IMG/VR virus record: IMGVR_UViG_3300018424_000358 | Span: 1-20,073 of that record | Direction: 5' to 3' (one strand) | Origin: a virus | DNA: 20,073 bases | In this document: piece by piece, positions 1-8,702 of the stretch | How the letters are laid out: each line of letters starts with the position of its first letter | Position numbering within the stretch: position 1 is the first letter of the stretch | Program-made: the position numbers and the translations under genes | Notes under the pieces: model-generated | Seen by the model: only the letters and a program-made list of their open reading frames with translations | Database searches by the model: none | What the model was told of the DNA's origin: nothing

Positions 1-1
1 A

Positions 2-3000
2 CTTGTTAGCATCCAAAATTTAAGTTCTGGTCTTGTACCATTTGAAATTAATGATAAAATCGCTATTCTAGAAACAAGTGAAGATCATGGTATTTCTGTA
101 GATGATTTTGTTACCGTTGATATTGATCCAGACGAAACAACAACAGAAACTACTTATTTTGTAAGAAAAAAATTATATCAGGACATCGAAGCAAGACCAC
201 TATCACATAATTCTAGAATTGTTGACACTGGAATTGGTAGTGGAGATATTTTATCTACTGGTGTTTCTTACACAGTAGGAACTTATTTTGATGTAGAGCT
301 GGTATTCCAAGATGCCACTCAAGCAAGAGAAGGTATTGGATTATCTGGTGATCCAGGTAATGCCAGAGCGACTATTGTTGTTACCGAGATAAATTCTGGT
401 TTTGGTTATGTATCTTCTGTTACTATTACTAACAAGGGATTCGGATACAGACCTCAAGATATTATTACTTTTGTTCAGGGCTTTCCAATCGGTAATATTG
501 ACCCAACTAATCCTCAAAGATTTGCCTTTGCTGTTGATCATGTTGGATTTGCCGAAACTAATGATCGTCTATTTTTAAGTACGGTAAGTAATCTCTCTAT
601 TGGTGATTTTATAAAGATTGGATCAGAAATTGTAGAAATTAGTTCTGTAGATGTTCCTTCTGCTAGTGTAAGAGTCATTAGAGGAAGCAAGGGAACTATT
701 CCAATCAATCACTTTGATGGCAATTCGGTAGAAGGCGAAGAGATTCCATTTAGATTAACCCTTGGATCACAACCCTTAGATTCTGGTCCCAGTCAACCAA
801 TTATTACAGAGTTTGATCCAAAAACAAACAAAATCAAAATTTCTTATGATTATGGAGATTCTCTAAACACAATTACAAGAATTTCGGGAGGAACTGTATT
901 TTTTGATGAAAGTTCTCCAAGAAAAACAGTAGCGTTAAGAAACGTAGGAGAAGTTGCTAACAAGCTAGAGTTATCTAAAGGAGATCAAAATAACTTTACT
1001 GTAAATCCAACTATTGATTTACAGAAGTATTACACATACAAGTTTGATGTAAGTCATTTTTCAATGGCAAATACGTTCTTGGATATTTCCCCAAGCATTA
1101 ACTACAATATTTTAGTAGACGGAAAAGAAATTTCCGGAACTCCAGGACTTGCTGGATCTTTCGTAAAAGTAAAATTTGGGTATAAGTTAGATCTAGGTGG
1201 AGATCTAGAAAGAATCTTGTTAAGGTATGACACATATTACTATTTTATCAAAGCATTTGGTGTTGATACTGAACAAGCTGCTATTAATGTAATAAATGAC
1301 CCTCTAACTGGTAAGAAGAGAGTAACTTACGTAAGTAATGATAAAATTGTATATGATTTAGATTCAGAACCTGAGTATGATGGGTCTGGTGATATTAGAT
1401 ATACCACATCTTCTTTGGGAGCGGTTGGATTTATTAATTCTGTTGCTATTACCAGCAGCAGAAATGATTTATCTAATCTCCCAGGTGTTGTAGGTGTTTT
1501 CCCATCTCCAGATAACACTCCTGAATTGGAAATTATTATTAGAGATGGATCTATCTTAAGAATTAATGTTCTTGATGGTGGCAATGGATTTGTTGATCCT
1601 AAAGTTGTATTGGAAGGAAATGGTACTGGTGCCGAAATCAAACCATTATTTGCTGCCGGAAAACTAATCTCTATTGCTGTTCGTTCCGGAGGTTCCGGAT
1701 ACACAGAAGCTAACATCAGTGTTGTTGAAAGTTCAACTAGAGTATTTCTAGAGTCTAACAATATTGGTACTCCAAAAAATGTTACGATATTTAATTATGG
1801 AGTAGGATTTACTAAAGATTTTACAACAACTCCAGAAATTACTAGTAATACTGTTTTAGTTCTAGATTATGAAACAACTTTTGTCCCTGGTGATGTGGTT
1901 ATACAACCAGATACAGGAGCAAGAGCTAATGTTGTATTTGGACAGTGGAAATCTGGATCGAGTCTGTTAAAGGTAAAAGATGTAGAAGGATCTTTTGAAA
2001 TTGGTAAATCTATTAAATCTATTAGAAATGCCACCACTGCTATTGTAAAAGATGTATTAGTGACAAGATTTGTAGAGAATGTTGGTTCTCTTTCTTCTAG
2101 AGGTGTATTTACTAGTGAAAGAGGAAAAATTGGTGTATCTGAACAAAAACTATTAGATTCTTTCTACTACCAAGATTATTCTTACGAAATTAAATCTAGA
2201 ACCACTATCGATCAGTGGCGTGATCTAATTAAAGAAACTACTCACCCAGCTGGTTTTGAAGTGTTTGGTGTACTTCAAGCATTTGTAAAACCAGAAACGG
2301 ATATGCCTATTTCTGGTAGGTCTGGTGGTGTCAAGAGAATAGTTAAGGCAACAGTAGAGAATATTTCTACCCTCTCTACAACAACCAAACTTAATCTATC
2401 TATTGCTAAGTTTGCCACCTTCAATGAAGTTGTTGGTGTGGGTGGAATTAATGTTGATGATGTTGATGTATCAGCAACTGACTTCAAAAACTTTAATTTA
2501 GTTCCTGGTTTTGACGGGGTATTAGATCAAGATACTCTCAAGAGAATTGGAACTACTACATTCTCTATTCGTGGAGATAACGGAAATACTTTTGCTCCGT
2601 TTAGCGATGAGCAATTACTAGTTTCTCTCGATGGCATTATTCAGGAGCCAGGGGTAGCATATACAGTTGTTGGTACTGAAATTGAATTTGCCCAAGCACC
2701 TTTTGGTCCTAGAATTGCCGAAGGTCAAGATGTTCCTCCTCAGAAATTAGTTGGAAGATCTCTAGGTTATTTTGATCCTGCTTTACAGAATGCCTATCAT
2801 TATAAGGTTAGAGACATTAGTGATCAGTTTGATAATGTAAAAGATGAGTTTGAATTATACAAAACGGATGGATCTATTGTAAAATCCGAAGACAGGGAAG
2901 ATTTCATTGTTGTTATAGATGGAGTAAAACAAACACCAGATGATAATTACACTATTATTAGAGATGAAGATCCTACGGTAACAGATAAGATCTTATTTAA

Positions 3001-6000
3001 AAAGAGACCTTTTACAACTGATCCATTATATGATTTTGAAGACGAAAGAGAAGAAAATATTGTAAGAATCGGACAAAAGTGTTTTATCTTTAGTATTGGT
3101 AATTATTCTGTTGCTTCTCCTTCTCTACAAAGAATCAAGCAGAATCCAAAAGGTCCTTTCTTGATGACCGATAAGCGATCTGGAGATGTTCTAGAACTGC
3201 CAGACGATATTTACGCTTTAGTTTTTGTCAATAATATTTTACAAGATCCCGAATCTTCTTATAAAATTGTTGGTTCTGTCATAAGATTCAATCAAGACTT
3301 GCCATTCGGTGAACTACTCGATGGATCGATTGTATATCCCAAAGTTGAAATCTTGTATATCTATGGTAAATCTGTAGATTCTAAGCTTACCCTGTTTAAT
3401 TATGAAAGAGATGCTTACTTTAGAGAAGCAACTATTAGCACTTCTGGTGGCGATGCTTATGGAGATCAAACTCTTGCTTGGTTTGGTGATACTGTAGATG
3501 CCTCTATTCAAAATTTGGGTTGTGGAGAAGTTTTATATACCCAAGAAAGAGAAGATAGTTTTGAGTATAATTATCAATCTAGATTAGAACTTTTCCAGAA
3601 CGGAGATGATTTTGGTTTTGGTAGTTTTAGTCAGATTCCTCTATTTAATCAACCAACTCAAACTTTCACAGTGACGTGGGATGGATCTAATTTCTTAATT
3701 GATGGTGCCGTAACCCCAACTCTACAATTATCGCCTGTTAATACATATAGATTTGATGTTTCTGATCCTAGTTTAGGCGGCATTGAGATTGATTTCCAAC
3801 CAGCAAACGGAGATTCTATTAACGGTCGTTATACAGTAATTAAGTCTGCTAGTATGACAATGCCCGGTGTGTCTGGGGCAGGTGAAGGAAATCCAAATGC
3901 TTACATATATCTTATCGTAAATGAAACTGCCGACACCTTTATTAGTGATGGAATTCAGATTAGATACTATGATTTTGGAACAGAACTTTCTGAAGGATTT
4001 ATTGATGTCGTGAGTGGACCTGCCGGAAGGGCAGTTCTTGGAGCATCGGCAACTATTACAGTCGAAGATGAGATTATTGGTGTCAGTCTTGATGTTGATA
4101 GCGAAAATATTGATGATTATCTAGATGGAGATATTTTAGAAAATGCCTCGTTTATTGGAAATGGTATTGGAGACAATACATGGGCTACAATCTTTAGAGC
4201 AGATAGAAGAGAGACTTATAATGTATCTGGACCATACATTAAAATTGGCGCAATTACTGACGTAAGACCAACTACTGACGGAAGATTTAAAATTACTGTC
4301 AAAACTGAAACTAATTGGCCAGAAGATCATTTTGATAATAAGCAACTAGTTATTCAAAAACGATACAACATGATGAATACTATCAGATTCATCATACCTG
4401 GAACATATGATATTGTTTCTCAAACGCCAACAGACATTGCCGGAAATCCACTCCTTGTAAGATCTACTGGAAACTCTAGTGGAATTATTAGTGGAAATAG
4501 AGCTTGGTTCGACAGAAGAAAAACTTTAAACAATTTAAATCTAAATGATGAAATTGAAATCTCTGGCGAGAACAAGTATAGAAATATTATTTCTATCGAT
4601 TATCTAGCAAGATCTACACAATACAATCCAGGAGAGTATATTGGTCAAGATTTTTATACTAATTTAATAACTGGTCCATATAATGGACCACAAGAAGGAA
4701 AAAATCTTAATATCTATTGTACTATTGATGATGAAGGCAGGGTAGATAAGATTATCTGGAATCAAATTGAATGGACTGATTTTGGTATAATTAGTCAGCA
4801 AATGGGATTCTTTGATCCCCCTAAATTATACTTCATTCCTAAAAATAATATTGGTGGTGGTGCCAAAGCAGAAATTTCCTTTATGGATAAAGGAAGAGTA
4901 GTCAGTGTTGAACTACTAGATCCTGGATATGGTTATGACGAACCTCCTAGAATTGTTGTTGCCAAACCTTACAGAGTAAGAAAAAATATCAATAATAGAA
5001 TTGATACTGTAAGTGTTATTAACGTAGGTTTAACAGCAAATGTATCTGCTTTCTTTGTAAGCTTCATCTTTACTGTTGTTCCTACCTTTGGAGCTGATTT
5101 CCAAGTTGTTGTAGATATTTCCATTCCAGAAGATCAGGATATCTCCAACTTTATTAGAGTAGTAATTGAGAATGATGTATTAGATGCTGCTGTAACAGTT
5201 GATAGCGAAGATCTTGCTTCGGCATTGATTAGATCTAAGATTACAACATTAGATGTACAAGTCTTAGATTCTGTACGAGATATTGACCAGACGGATCTCA
5301 AGATAGTAATTAACAACGAACTACCTGTTCCTCTTGTTACTGATCAGACGGATATTAGACTTAAGCTTAATGTAGAAACCGAAGATTACTTCTTTGGTCC
5401 TCCAATTCCATCATCTCATGGATTTACTGCTACTACAGATGCTCCATTCTTGATTGGAGATACTATTCTCTATGTCACTTCCACTAATTCTTTCGCTCCT
5501 AAAGGAGAGTTAGAAATTATTAGTACTAATGGTCTTGAATATGTATCCTATCATGTAAAAGAGGATGATCGTTTTTACATTGATGAAAGAGGAATTTTAG
5601 GCACAACAGAAATTAATCACCCACCAGGATCTGCTGTACGCATTCTACCTGACTTCAGTGTTTCTATTGCTTCGCCTGATATTGGAATCACCGTTGAAGA
5701 ACCAGTTATCCCAGGTAGTGAATTGTTTGCCTTCTTCGCTAATGTTGCCATGGCGAATGACTTGGCAGAAAGAAGAATCAAGGTTGGCATCTTCCCAACC
5801 GAATCTGTTGCTATTGCCCTCGGCAATCCTAATATTGATCCATTCGGTAACGAAAGAAATGCCGATTTCCAGCTCAATATCGAACCAAAGATTCAACCAT
5901 ATCAGAATCTTGACTTCTTCTTCAATAAGATTTACAGAAGAATTGATTTAGATAGAGGAATTACCCCTGTTCCAAATCTCAGTATAGAGACAACAGAAAC

Positions 6001-8653
6001 AGACTTTATCAGACAAGTTCTTGATCTTGGTGTAGAGTCTGTTGCTCTTCAATCTGTTTCGGCATCTGCCACGGCAGAACGTCCTATTATTACAAGAATT
6101 GAAACAGAGTTTAACGTTGGTCTCGAAGATATTAATATTGAGTTCCAGCAAGGTTCTATTATTATTGTTCCTGGCGTTTCTACAGAATACATATTCGAGA
6201 TTCCTGTCCCAATGCCAACAGTTCAGTTTGGCGCTGTCTTCAAGTTTAGATTTATTACAACTCTTGACGTTGAAGGTGGTATTATTAACGTTTCTGTTGC
6301 TGATACTGAACTTGGTGTGTCGCCAAGAATCACACTCAAGCTTCCTGAGTATATTGCTGATGTCTCGATGCCAATTACTCAGTTCGGTGAAAACGAATCT
6401 GAGATCGGAATCAAGAAATTCCTTACTGATGCTCTCATCCCAATCGGTGCTATCTTCGATATCGAAGTGGCAAGACCTCTCACCATCCGCCCAGAACTTC
6501 CAACTGAGGAAGTTGTTGATGAGTTTGTTGTTGAGGCTAGCGTCGGAATCGACAATATCAGAACTGATGCTAATAGAGTCATTATTCCACAGATTGATGT
6601 TCAGTCGGTTGTATCTGTCGGTATTATTGATCAAGGTGAGATCATTGAAGAGATTGAAGATCTCGTCGATGAGACAATTCTTATCGGTCTTGGTGCTGGT
6701 GCCACCATCGTATCTGATGTCAAGGCAGTCCATCGTATTGATAACGAACTACCAGTTGTCTCTCCTGACTTTATCAGAACTGATGTTGATAGAAATATCA
6801 TTCCTGAAATCTTTGTTGACACCAACATTATCGTTGATGCTCCACAAACTCAGTTTATCGAGAATGAACTTCTTGTTACACTCGCTGATCCAGAAAGCAC
6901 AGACATCAGATTTATTGTTCAACCTGTTCTTGATACTCTCACACCATCTATCTTTGAGGTTGGTCTCCCAGTTGAGGTTGCTGTTGAAGAGGTCGTTGAG
7001 GACATCGATAGAGGTCTCACAATTAGAACGCCTGCTGTCCTCAGTCCTGATGTTACCTTCGAATACGAGAAGGTTATCCCAGTTAATATTGAGGCACAGA
7101 TCTTTACTCAGATTGTCGAAGATTATCCAATCAATAGAGTTATTATTCCTCAAATTGGATCTGGTACATTCTCTGTTGTTGATGTCTCCCCTGCCATTAG
7201 TATCAACTTCCCACCAACAGAAGAAGGTGAGATTCAGTTCTATGCCTTTGTTAACTCCCCAGTTGCTACTGAGTTTGAAGTATTCAAGACAGTTCCAGTC
7301 TGGACAGGTGGAGCAACTAATGATACTGGAGGAGAATCGCCAATCGATCTCGCTGTGGCATTTGTTGGTGAGAATCTCGGTGCTGAATTCAAGGCTCTTA
7401 GAATTATTATTCCAGAGACTAATGTTGAAATCAGCATCAGTCAAGCAATCAGCATTCCTTATCCTGGCGAACACTACTTCCCAGGCACTGACACCCTCAA
7501 TCCAGATGAAGGATTCTACGCTAACTTCAATGACTTTGGTGGATCTGTACAAAGTGTTACCTTTATCCGTGAAGTCTCTGTTCCTGTTGACCCAGAAGGT
7601 CCAGAAGAAGAGACCATCCAGACAACTAGCGTTGCTGACGTTAGTATCCCAGATGATGCCGTTGACTTCTTCATGTATCGTAGAATCAACAACGGTGAAG
7701 GCGCTACCGTTATTGAATACGGTCAAGACTTCAATATCACCAAAGCAATCAGCATTGATATTCCAGGAGAGCACCTCGATAACTTTGATGAGCCACTTGA
7801 ATTTGTTGCTGTTGTTGACTCCCCAGTTACTATCACCAATAACTTTGATGATTACCTCACATTACCTGACCCAATCCTCCCAGAACGTAAGGGAGCGATT
7901 GTCAATTACATCGAATCTAATCTCGATCTACGCGCTGATATCGAAAGTGAGCTCATTACTAGAAGAATCAGACGTGATATCGATGTCTCCATTGAAATCG
8001 ATATCGAGAGGATCAAGCATGTCAGAACATCCAAGTCTATTGACGATCTAGCAGTCAATGTATTCGGTGCTACACCTGAGATCTCTACCTCTATCTTCCA
8101 GCAAGATCCTTCTGATCTATCTATGGTTGAGGTTCAGACTACACCTAGATACGTTCAAAGAATTGATGCTGGTATTGCTGACGAGATTTCCGATGAACTC
8201 GGCAACAAGTATCTCAGAACTACACTTGGTGTTACATACTCTCAATTCGAAGCAAATGCTTTCATTAGCAATGGTGCCATACTTGTTAATGCCAGCATCG
8301 GTAACATTCTTGCCAATGTTATTATTGGTGACTTCGAAGAGAGAGCAGATTCTAGCCAAGACTCTAACGGAATCAAGTTCAACTACGGTATCCCAACCAT
8401 TAACAACCTATCCGCTGATCTATCCACTGATATCAATATTAATGATACAACAATTACAGTTGTACCTACACTCGATGGACCTGAGTCTCAGTGGCCAACT
8501 AGCGGTAAGTTGATAATTTCTGATGGAACTGATGTTGAGTTTGTTGAGTACACAGGAGTATCTGGCAACACCTTCACAGGTGTAATTAGAGGTGCCAATA
8601 CAACCTTCTTGGCTGGTGGTGCTACACCTACGAAGGTCAGAACTTTTGCCTGA
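2..8653 (+). CDS. Giant gp7-like baseplate wedge/structural protein, 5' end outside the window
   Basis: The frame is open from base 2 to the TGA at 8651-8653, giving 2,883 visible residues. The start lies upstream, and the Met codon at 1064 is internal because coding sequence with the same modules runs through it. Residues about 713-764 contain SYEIKSRTTIDQW followed by HPAGFEVFG, which resembles SYYVMKIKSNLPSSRW and HPVGFGFIA near the C-terminus of T4 gp7 as I recall it. Together with the position just before gene 8 (T4 order 6-7-8), this suggests a gp7-type baseplate wedge protein, although T4 gp7 is only about 1,030 aa. Around this core are beta-rich modules: GxGY repeats, three DGxxQxP modules (2582-3379), two YxFDVSxxS motifs (about residues 345 and 1245) and an acidic Val/Ile-rich C-terminal repeat region. 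No signal peptide or membrane segment is seen. A generic virion structural or fibre protein is the alternative. Coding is certain; the gp7 assignment is moderate. Confidence 0.85.
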   Translation, partial: LVSIQNLSSGLVPFEINDKIAILETSEDHGISVDDFVTVDIDPDETTTETTYFVRKKLYQDIEARPLSHNSRIVDTGIGSGDILSTGVSYTVGTYFDVELVFQDATQAREGIGLSGDPGNARATIVVTEINSGFGYVSSVTITNKGFGYRPQDIITFVQGFPIGNIDPTNPQRFAFAVDHVGFAETNDRLFLSTVSNLSIGDFIKIGSEIVEISSVDVPSASVRVIRGSKGTIPINHFDGNSVEGEEIPFRLTLGSQPLDSGPSQPIITEFDPKTNKIKISYDYGDSLNTITRISGGTVFFDESSPRKTVALRNVGEVANKLELSKGDQNNFTVNPTIDLQKYYTYKFDVSHFSMANTFLDISPSINYNILVDGKEISGTPGLAGSFVKVKFGYKLDLGGDLERILLRYDTYYYFIKAFGVDTEQAAINVINDPLTGKKRVTYVSNDKIVYDLDSEPEYDGSGDIRYTTSSLGAVGFINSVAITSSRNDLSNLPGVVGVFPSPDNTPELEIIIRDGSILRINVLDGGNGFVDPKVVLEGNGTGAEIKPLFAAGKLISIAVRSGGSGYTEANISVVESSTRVFLESNNIGTPKNVTIFNYGVGFTKDFTTTPEITSNTVLVLDYETTFVPGDVVIQPDTGARANVVFGQWKSGSSLLKVKDVEGSFEIGKSIKSIRNATTAIVKDVLVTRFVENVGSLSSRGVFTSERGKIGVSEQKLLDSFYYQDYSYEIKSRTTIDQWRDLIKETTHPAGFEVFGVLQAFVKPETDMPISGRSGGVKRIVKATVENISTLSTTTKLNLSIAKFATFNEVVGVGGINVDDVDVSATDFKNFNLVPGFDGVLDQDTLKRIGTTTFSIRGDNGNTFAPFSDEQLLVSLDGIIQEPGVAYTVVGTEIEFAQAPFGPRIAEGQDVPPQKLVGRSLGYFDPALQNAYHYKVRDISDQFDNVKDEFELYKTDGSIVKSEDREDFIVVIDGVKQTPDDNYTIIRDEDPTVTDKILFKKRPFTTDPLYDFEDEREENIVRIGQKCFIFSIGNYSVASPSLQRIKQNPKGPFLMTDKRSGDVLELPDDIYALVFVNNILQDPESSYKIVGSVIRFNQDLPFGELLDGSIVYPKVEILYIYGKSVDSKLTLFNYERDAYFREATISTSGGDAYGDQTLAWFGDTVDASIQNLGCGEVLYTQEREDSFEYNYQSRLELFQNGDDFGFGSFSQIPLFNQPTQTFTVTWDGSNFLIDGAVTPTLQLSPVNTYRFDVSDPSLGGIEIDFQPANGDSINGRYTVIKSASMTMPGVSGAGEGNPNAYIYLIVNETADTFISDGIQIRYYDFGTELSEGFIDVVSGPAGRAVLGASATITVEDEIIGVSLDVDSENIDDYLDGDILENASFIGNGIGDNTWATIFRADRRETYNVSGPYIKIGAITDVRPTTDGRFKITVKTETNWPEDHFDNKQLVIQKRYNMMNTIRFIIPGTYDIVSQTPTDIAGNPLLVRSTGNSSGIISGNRAWFDRRKTLNNLNLNDEIEISGENKYRNIISIDYLARSTQYNPGEYIGQDFYTNLITGPYNGPQEGKNLNIYCTIDDEGRVDKIIWNQIEWTDFGIISQQMGFFDPPKLYFIPKNNIGGGAKAEISFMDKGRVVSVELLDPGYGYDEPPRIVVAKPYRVRKNINNRIDTVSVINVGLTANVSAFFVSFIFTVVPTFGADFQVVVDISIPEDQDISNFIRVVIENDVLDAAVTVDSEDLASALIRSKITTLDVQVLDSVRDIDQTDLKIVINNELPVPLVTDQTDIRLKLNVETEDYFFGPPIPSSHGFTATTDAPFLIGDTILYVTSTNSFAPKGELEIISTNGLEYVSYHVKEDDRFYIDERGILGTTEINHPPGSAVRILPDFSVSIASPDIGITVEEPVIPGSELFAFFANVAMANDLAERRIKVGIFPTESVAIALGNPNIDPFGNERNADFQLNIEPKIQPYQNLDFFFNKIYRRIDLDRGITPVPNLSIETTETDFIRQVLDLGVESVALQSVSASATAERPIITRIETEFNVGLEDINIEFQQGSIIIVPGVSTEYIFEIPVPMPTVQFGAVFKFRFITTLDVEGGIINVSVADTELGVSPRITLKLPEYIADVSMPITQFGENESEIGIKKFLTDALIPIGAIFDIEVARPLTIRPELPTEEVVDEFVVEASVGIDNIRTDANRVIIPQIDVQSVVSVGIIDQGEIIEEIEDLVDETILIGLGAGATIVSDVKAVHRIDNELPVVSPDFIRTDVDRNIIPEIFVDTNIIVDAPQTQFIENELLVTLADPESTDIRFIVQPVLDTLTPSIFEVGLPVEVAVEEVVEDIDRGLTIRTPAVLSPDVTFEYEKVIPVNIEAQIFTQIVEDYPINRVIIPQIGSGTFSVVDVSPAISINFPPTEEGEIQFYAFVNSPVATEFEVFKTVPVWTGGATNDTGGESPIDLAVAFVGENLGAEFKALRIIIPETNVEISISQAISIPYPGEHYFPGTDTLNPDEGFYANFNDFGGSVQSVTFIREVSVPVDPEGPEEETIQTTSVADVSIPDDAVDFFMYRRINNGEGATVIEYGQDFNITKAISIDIPGEHLDNFDEPLEFVAVVDSPVTITNNFDDYLTLPDPILPERKGAIVNYIESNLDLRADIESELITRRIRRDIDVSIEIDIERIKHVRTSKSIDDLAVNVFGATPEISTSIFQQDPSDLSMVEVQTTPRYVQRIDAGIADEISDELGNKYLRTTLGVTYSQFEANAFISNGAILVNASIGNILANVIIGDFEERADSSQDSNGIKFNYGIPTINNLSADLSTDININDTTITVVPTLDGPESQWPTSGKLIISDGTDVEFVEYTGVSGNTFTGVIRGANTTFLAGGATPTKVRTFA
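2138..2293 (+). other. Segment resembling the T4 gp7 C-terminal region within the giant protein
   Basis: Visible residues 713-764 read LLDSFYYQDYSYEIKS, then a Trp-Arg pair (DQWRDLIKE) and THPAGFEVFG. The order of features (Tyr-rich start, aromatic plus IKS, Trp, HPxGF) matches a stretch of T4 gp7 recalled from memory. It is also a familiar motif in cyanophage structural proteins. It is the main internal evidence for a baseplate role. The roughly 90 residues before it (from about 1845) contain a GD-V-x-G-A type beta module, which may correspond to the gp7 region preceding this motif. Confidence 0.6.
2582..3379 (+). repeat. Three DGxxQxP beta modules in the giant gp7-like protein
   Basis: Three consecutive units share a pattern: a hydrophobic strand, then DG or NN followed by xxQxP/DP, then Y-x-I/V-V and an I-x-F strand. 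Unit 1 (about 2582-2778) has LDGIIQEPGVAYTVVG. Unit 2 (about 2846-3024) has IDGVKQTPDDNYTII. Unit 3 (about 3188-3379) has VNNILQDPESSYKIVG and then VEILYIYGKS. The spacing is about 60 residues per unit with linkers. This module type recurs in phage tail-fibre and baseplate proteins (T4 gp10 has a comparable NGILQE stretch). A role as a structural beta-sandwich is inferred. Confidence 0.65.
5311..6910 (+). repeat. NELPV...TD(I/V)R motif, three copies in the acidic C-terminal region
   Basis: The motif (I)xNEL(P/L)V followed 6-12 residues later by TD(I/V)R occurs at about 5308 (NNELPVPLVTDQTDIR), 6739 (DNELPVVSPDFIRTDVDR) and 6859 (ENELLVTLADPESTDIR). A linked motif, IRTDxxRxIIPxI, occurs at 6557 and again at 6773, exactly 72 codons apart. 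Sequence between the motifs is poorly conserved, so these look like diverged repeats of a beta-rich domain and not recent duplications. Confidence 0.6.
7193..7774 (+). repeat. AISIxxPxE repeats near the C-terminus of the giant gp7-like protein
   Basis: Three copies begin at 7193 (AISINFPPTEE), 7445 (AISIPYPGEHY) and 7745 (AISIDIPGEHL), spaced 84 and 100 codons apart. The first two follow a (R)xIIIP strand by about 10-15 residues. The first and third are followed by a FxAxVxSPV strand. The second and third share the near-identical DNA run AAGCAATCAGCATT (with a further GGxGAxCAC match downstream), which suggests fairly recent relatedness. The function is not known. Confidence 0.65.
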
Positions 8654-8659
8654 AACCGG

Positions 8660-8667
8660 TATAAATA
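8660..8667 (+). promoter_or_regulatory. T4-type late promoter (TATAAATA)
   Basis: The octamer TATAAATA is an exact match to the T4 late promoter -10 element recognised by gp55-type sigma factors. It sits 7 bases after the stop codon of the giant gene and 36 bases before the gene 8 start, leaving room for a start of transcription near 8675-8680 and a short leader. No -35 element is expected for this class. It fits late expression of a baseplate gene. Confidence 0.75.
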
Positions 8668-8686
8668 ACAATAAACTATCCACTAA

Positions 8687-8694
8687 AGAGGAGA
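8687..8694 (+). promoter_or_regulatory. Strong ribosome binding site for gene 8
   Basis: AGAGGAGA lies 8 bases before the ATG at 8703, within a purine-rich run that begins AAAGAGG. This is a strong Shine-Dalgarno and fixes the gene 8 start. None of the other three gene starts in the window has a comparable site. Confidence 0.85.
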
Positions 8695-8702
8695 TTTTTT
8701 AA

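Noticed and set aside
1064-1066. ATG that could be taken as the start of the giant gene
   Set aside because: The same frame is open without a stop back to base 2 and encodes similar modules (GxGF and RGxxGT), and there is no ribosome binding site or promoter before 1064. It is an internal methionine.
1188-1210. Two close AGATCTA direct repeats
   Set aside because: They are short, in coding sequence, and code for an ordinary Asp-Leu-Gly stretch.
5948-7774. Long antisense open frames (261 and 341 codons)
   Set aside because: They are Asn/Ser/Cys/Trp-rich shadows of the codon-biased region, opposite to every supported gene, with no promoter or ribosome binding site.
6042-8051. A 669-codon open frame in +3 overlapping the giant gene
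   Set aside because: The translation is a low-complexity Leu/Ser run with no domain, it has no start signals, and it arises because xTA codons are rare in the real frame in this region.
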